NCBI GenBank assembly: GCA_026418015.1
Contig: JAOACE010000021.1
Location: 124,001-188,000 of the forward strand
Reading direction: 5' to 3'
From: Leptospiraceae bacterium
GTDB lineage: Bacteria > Spirochaetota > Leptospiria > Leptospirales > Leptonemataceae
DNA length: 64,000 nt
Position numbers and translations under genes: made by a program. Shown in pieces: positions 62,665 through 64,000 of this stretch (its first letter is position 1; the number at the start of each line of letters is the position of its first letter). Under the pieces are notes generated by a model. That model had not been told where the DNA came from. It searched no databases and saw nothing but the letters and a program-made list of their open reading frames with translations.

Positions 62665-63747
62665 TTATTCCCCTTCTTCTTCGATACGTTTTTTCTCTAT
62701 TTTAAAAATTGCAATTGCTTGTCTTTTTTTGGAATCTATAAACTTTGTTCCTCCCATTTTGGTAACTTGATCGAAGTATTTTTGTGCTTTGTCTAAATCC
62801 CCTTGATACCATTTTGCAACAGCTAAATTCCATAAAGCCGCTTTAGATGTGCCACCACTTTCTTCTAATGCAGCATCCCAAGATTTAATTGCTTGTTCTA
62901 CATCGCCAGCTTCTATCCATTTTATTCCATCTTGTAATAACAATTCTACTGTTTTTTTATCCCCAATTTCTATTTCTTTGTCCTTCTCTTCGAGTGGTAT
63001 CATTACAGTAACAACACGCGGAGATAATCTATCTGCAATTTTTTTGGTAGCATTTTTTAAAGCTTCGTTAAAAGCAACTAATTCCGATGGACATTGCCTA
63101 TTTCCCACTTGATTTTCCAATCGATAAGGTTCTTGAACAGAATAACTTATAGAGCGTCCTGTCTCTACGTTTACAAGTGTTCCTTCTACAAATACTGTTA
63201 AATATAAAACACCTGTTGGTCTAGAAATTGTTGTATTATCTGTTTTTACTTCTGCCCCCTTTGCTGCCATCGCTAATTGTAATGCGGCAGCGGCAGCAGC
63301 AGCGGCATCTTTTAATAATTCGATTTTACATTCCACACGAGGAACAGCCGTCATATTAACATAAAAAAGATGATCTACATTTAATTCTTGTCCTAATGCT
63401 TGTTGGTTTCTTGTAATACCAGTTTGACTTCGAGCTAATTCATCGTATCTTTGTGATCTACTATCAATATCTACCACAATATAATAACCATATTCTTCTA
63501 AGGTAGTTTTCATCGCTGCACGGATAGTTTCCTGCCATTCACTTGCAAGGCCATATCGATCTAATCCTCTTCTTACTGCTGGTGGAAGTTCTTTTGCCAC
63601 AACACCAACTTTTCTTTTCCCTTCTAATACTTGCTTTAATTTTTTTCCTTCTGTTCCCTCGGGAAATTTAGGAAATTTAATAGGAACACTCGCACCACAA
63701 CCTAAAAATAAAATTATTACCATAAAATTTAAGATATTTCTTTTCAT
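62665..63747 (-). CDS. LipL41-like outer-membrane lipoprotein with TPR end
   Basis: A 360-residue lipoprotein with a signal ending LFLGC (anchor C17). FPKFPEGTEGKKLKQVLEG, the SRPTGVLYLTVFVEGTLVNV segment, VGNRQCPSELVAFNEALKNA and IADRLSPRV line up by eye with Leptospira LipL41 blocks (PTGVRYML..., VGNLECPS..., GRLSPIV). The C-terminal about 95 residues form TPR-like helices (AALWNLAVAKWYQGDLDKAQ). LipL41 is an abundant outer-membrane lipoprotein of pathogenic Leptospira. A run of eight alanines (about residues 149-156, GC-rich codons at 63283-63306) replaces the Ala-rich LipL41 stretch. Companion gene lep is not seen. Good AAGGATC ribosome site. Confidence 0.8.
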   Translation of the reverse strand: MKRNILNFMVIILFLGCGASVPIKFPKFPEGTEGKKLKQVLEGKRKVGVVAKELPPAVRRGLDRYGLASEWQETIRAAMKTTLEEYGYYIVVDIDSRSQRYDELARSQTGITRNQQALGQELNVDHLFYVNMTAVPRVECKIELLKDAAAAAAAALQLAMAAKGAEVKTDNTTISRPTGVLYLTVFVEGTLVNVETGRSISYSVQEPYRLENQVGNRQCPSELVAFNEALKNATKKIADRLSPRVVTVMIPLEEKDKEIEIGDKKTVELLLQDGIKWIEAGDVEQAIKSWDAALEESGGTSKAALWNLAVAKWYQGDLDKAQKYFDQVTKMGGTKFIDSKKRQAIAIFKIEKKRIEEEGE

Positions 63748-63894
63748 AAAAGATCCTTGTTTATTTCACTTTATCGTAATTTGATTTATTTGCAAGAATA
63801 TTTTTTAGATTCAAGATTTTTTTTGTAAAATAATATAATTATGAAATATATCTAAAAATATAGACAATATCCATTTTAATTTTTTTATGTTTTT

Positions 63895-64000
63895 ATGCTT
63901 TGGAAAAAATTGCTGTTGGGTATTCTTTTACTTTTTTTATCTTGTCTTTATTTTGCAAAAAAAACCATCACCATCGGAAATACAGAAATATACGATCAAA
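63895..64000 (+). CDS. Exported protein, cut by the window end
   Basis: The first 35 codons of a gene that continues beyond the window. From ATG 63895 it reads MLWKKLLLGILLLFLSC and then LYFAKKTITIG, a signal peptide with a possible lipobox cysteine at residue 17 or cleavage after YFA. Another ATG at 63887 in a different frame gives an unlikely Phe- and Cys-rich product. It faces away from the LipL41-like gene across a 147-base AT-rich gap that must hold both promoters. Too little is visible to name a family. Confidence 0.5.
   Translation, partial: MLWKKLLLGILLLFLSCLYFAKKTITIGNTEIYDQ

Overview
This is a compact, strongly AT-rich bacterial chromosome segment with about 65 protein-coding genes and no rRNA, tRNA, CRISPR array, insertion sequence or prophage that I can see. 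The best placement is a spirochaete related to the Leptospira lineage. The clearest marker is a LipL41-like lipoprotein at 62665-63747, which shares a conserved middle region with the Leptospira outer-membrane lipoprotein. Supporting signs are several lipoproteins with the relaxed lipoboxes usual in spirochaetes, a metY-metX-metW cluster like the one known from Leptospira, a large (about 1450 residue) NAD-glutamate dehydrogenase, and a meso-diaminopimelate type MurE. The taxonomic call is an inference from these genes, not a computed result.

Layout. 45-1255 (minus): a PLP-homeostasis protein and an unknown. 1360-4371 (plus): SppA, a membrane protein, SurE and a TPR protein. 4383-7484 (minus): a lone RND efflux pump. 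7593-13051 (plus): a palindromic operator, a FadR-type GntR regulator, then an alkyl-DHAP-synthase-like flavoprotein, a GlpD-type dehydrogenase and an FGGY kinase, closed by a hairpin terminator. 13203-17813 (plus): a cyclopropane-fatty-acid-synthase family enzyme with a geranylgeranyl-reductase-like flavoprotein, then MurE and TlyA. 17810-22165 (minus): giant glutamate dehydrogenase. 22238-29526: mixed small genes plus an lgt, pepP, folC, aroE block on the minus strand and a stand-alone FliG C-terminal-domain-like protein. 29523-35116 (minus): glycogen phosphorylase, NAD synthetase, PurQ, PurS. 35249-38961 (plus): a metallo-beta-lactamase-fold protein and a molybdate uptake operon (modA, a di-Mop protein, modB, modC). 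43566-39097 (minus): a TRAP transporter operon of the 2-oxoacid/lactate type with two tandem binding-protein genes, a large intercistronic hairpin, DctQ, DctM and a CopZ-like protein. 43652-46144: CCA-adding enzyme and a lipoprotein alkaline phosphatase. 46299-52450 (plus): rpsF, ssb, rplI, dnaB, radA, small lipoprotein, tsaD, pssA; rpsR is not in its usual place. 52455-58349: an outer-membrane-barrel-like protein divergent from an ECF sigma factor, two FecR-domain proteins, a Bfd-like ferredoxin, ExbB, ExbD and a membrane protein. 58418-61464 (plus): metY, metX, metW. 61461-63747 (minus): dGTPase and the LipL41-like lipoprotein. A truncated exported protein starts at 63895.

How the genes work together. 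The FadR-like regulator has the DNA-contact residues of Escherichia coli FadR and sits directly behind a palindrome built from FadR-like half-sites, so it probably controls itself and the downstream glycerol-phosphate/lipid operon. The next operon also modifies lipids, making 7.6-15.5 kb a lipid-metabolism neighbourhood. The ECF/FecR/Bfd/ExbBD group looks like an envelope-signalling and energised-uptake module, but it lacks a TonB-dependent receptor and a TonB. Genes are tightly packed, with many 4-base overlaps and three convergent gene pairs whose stop codons interlock. No stretch longer than about 160 bases lacks a gene.
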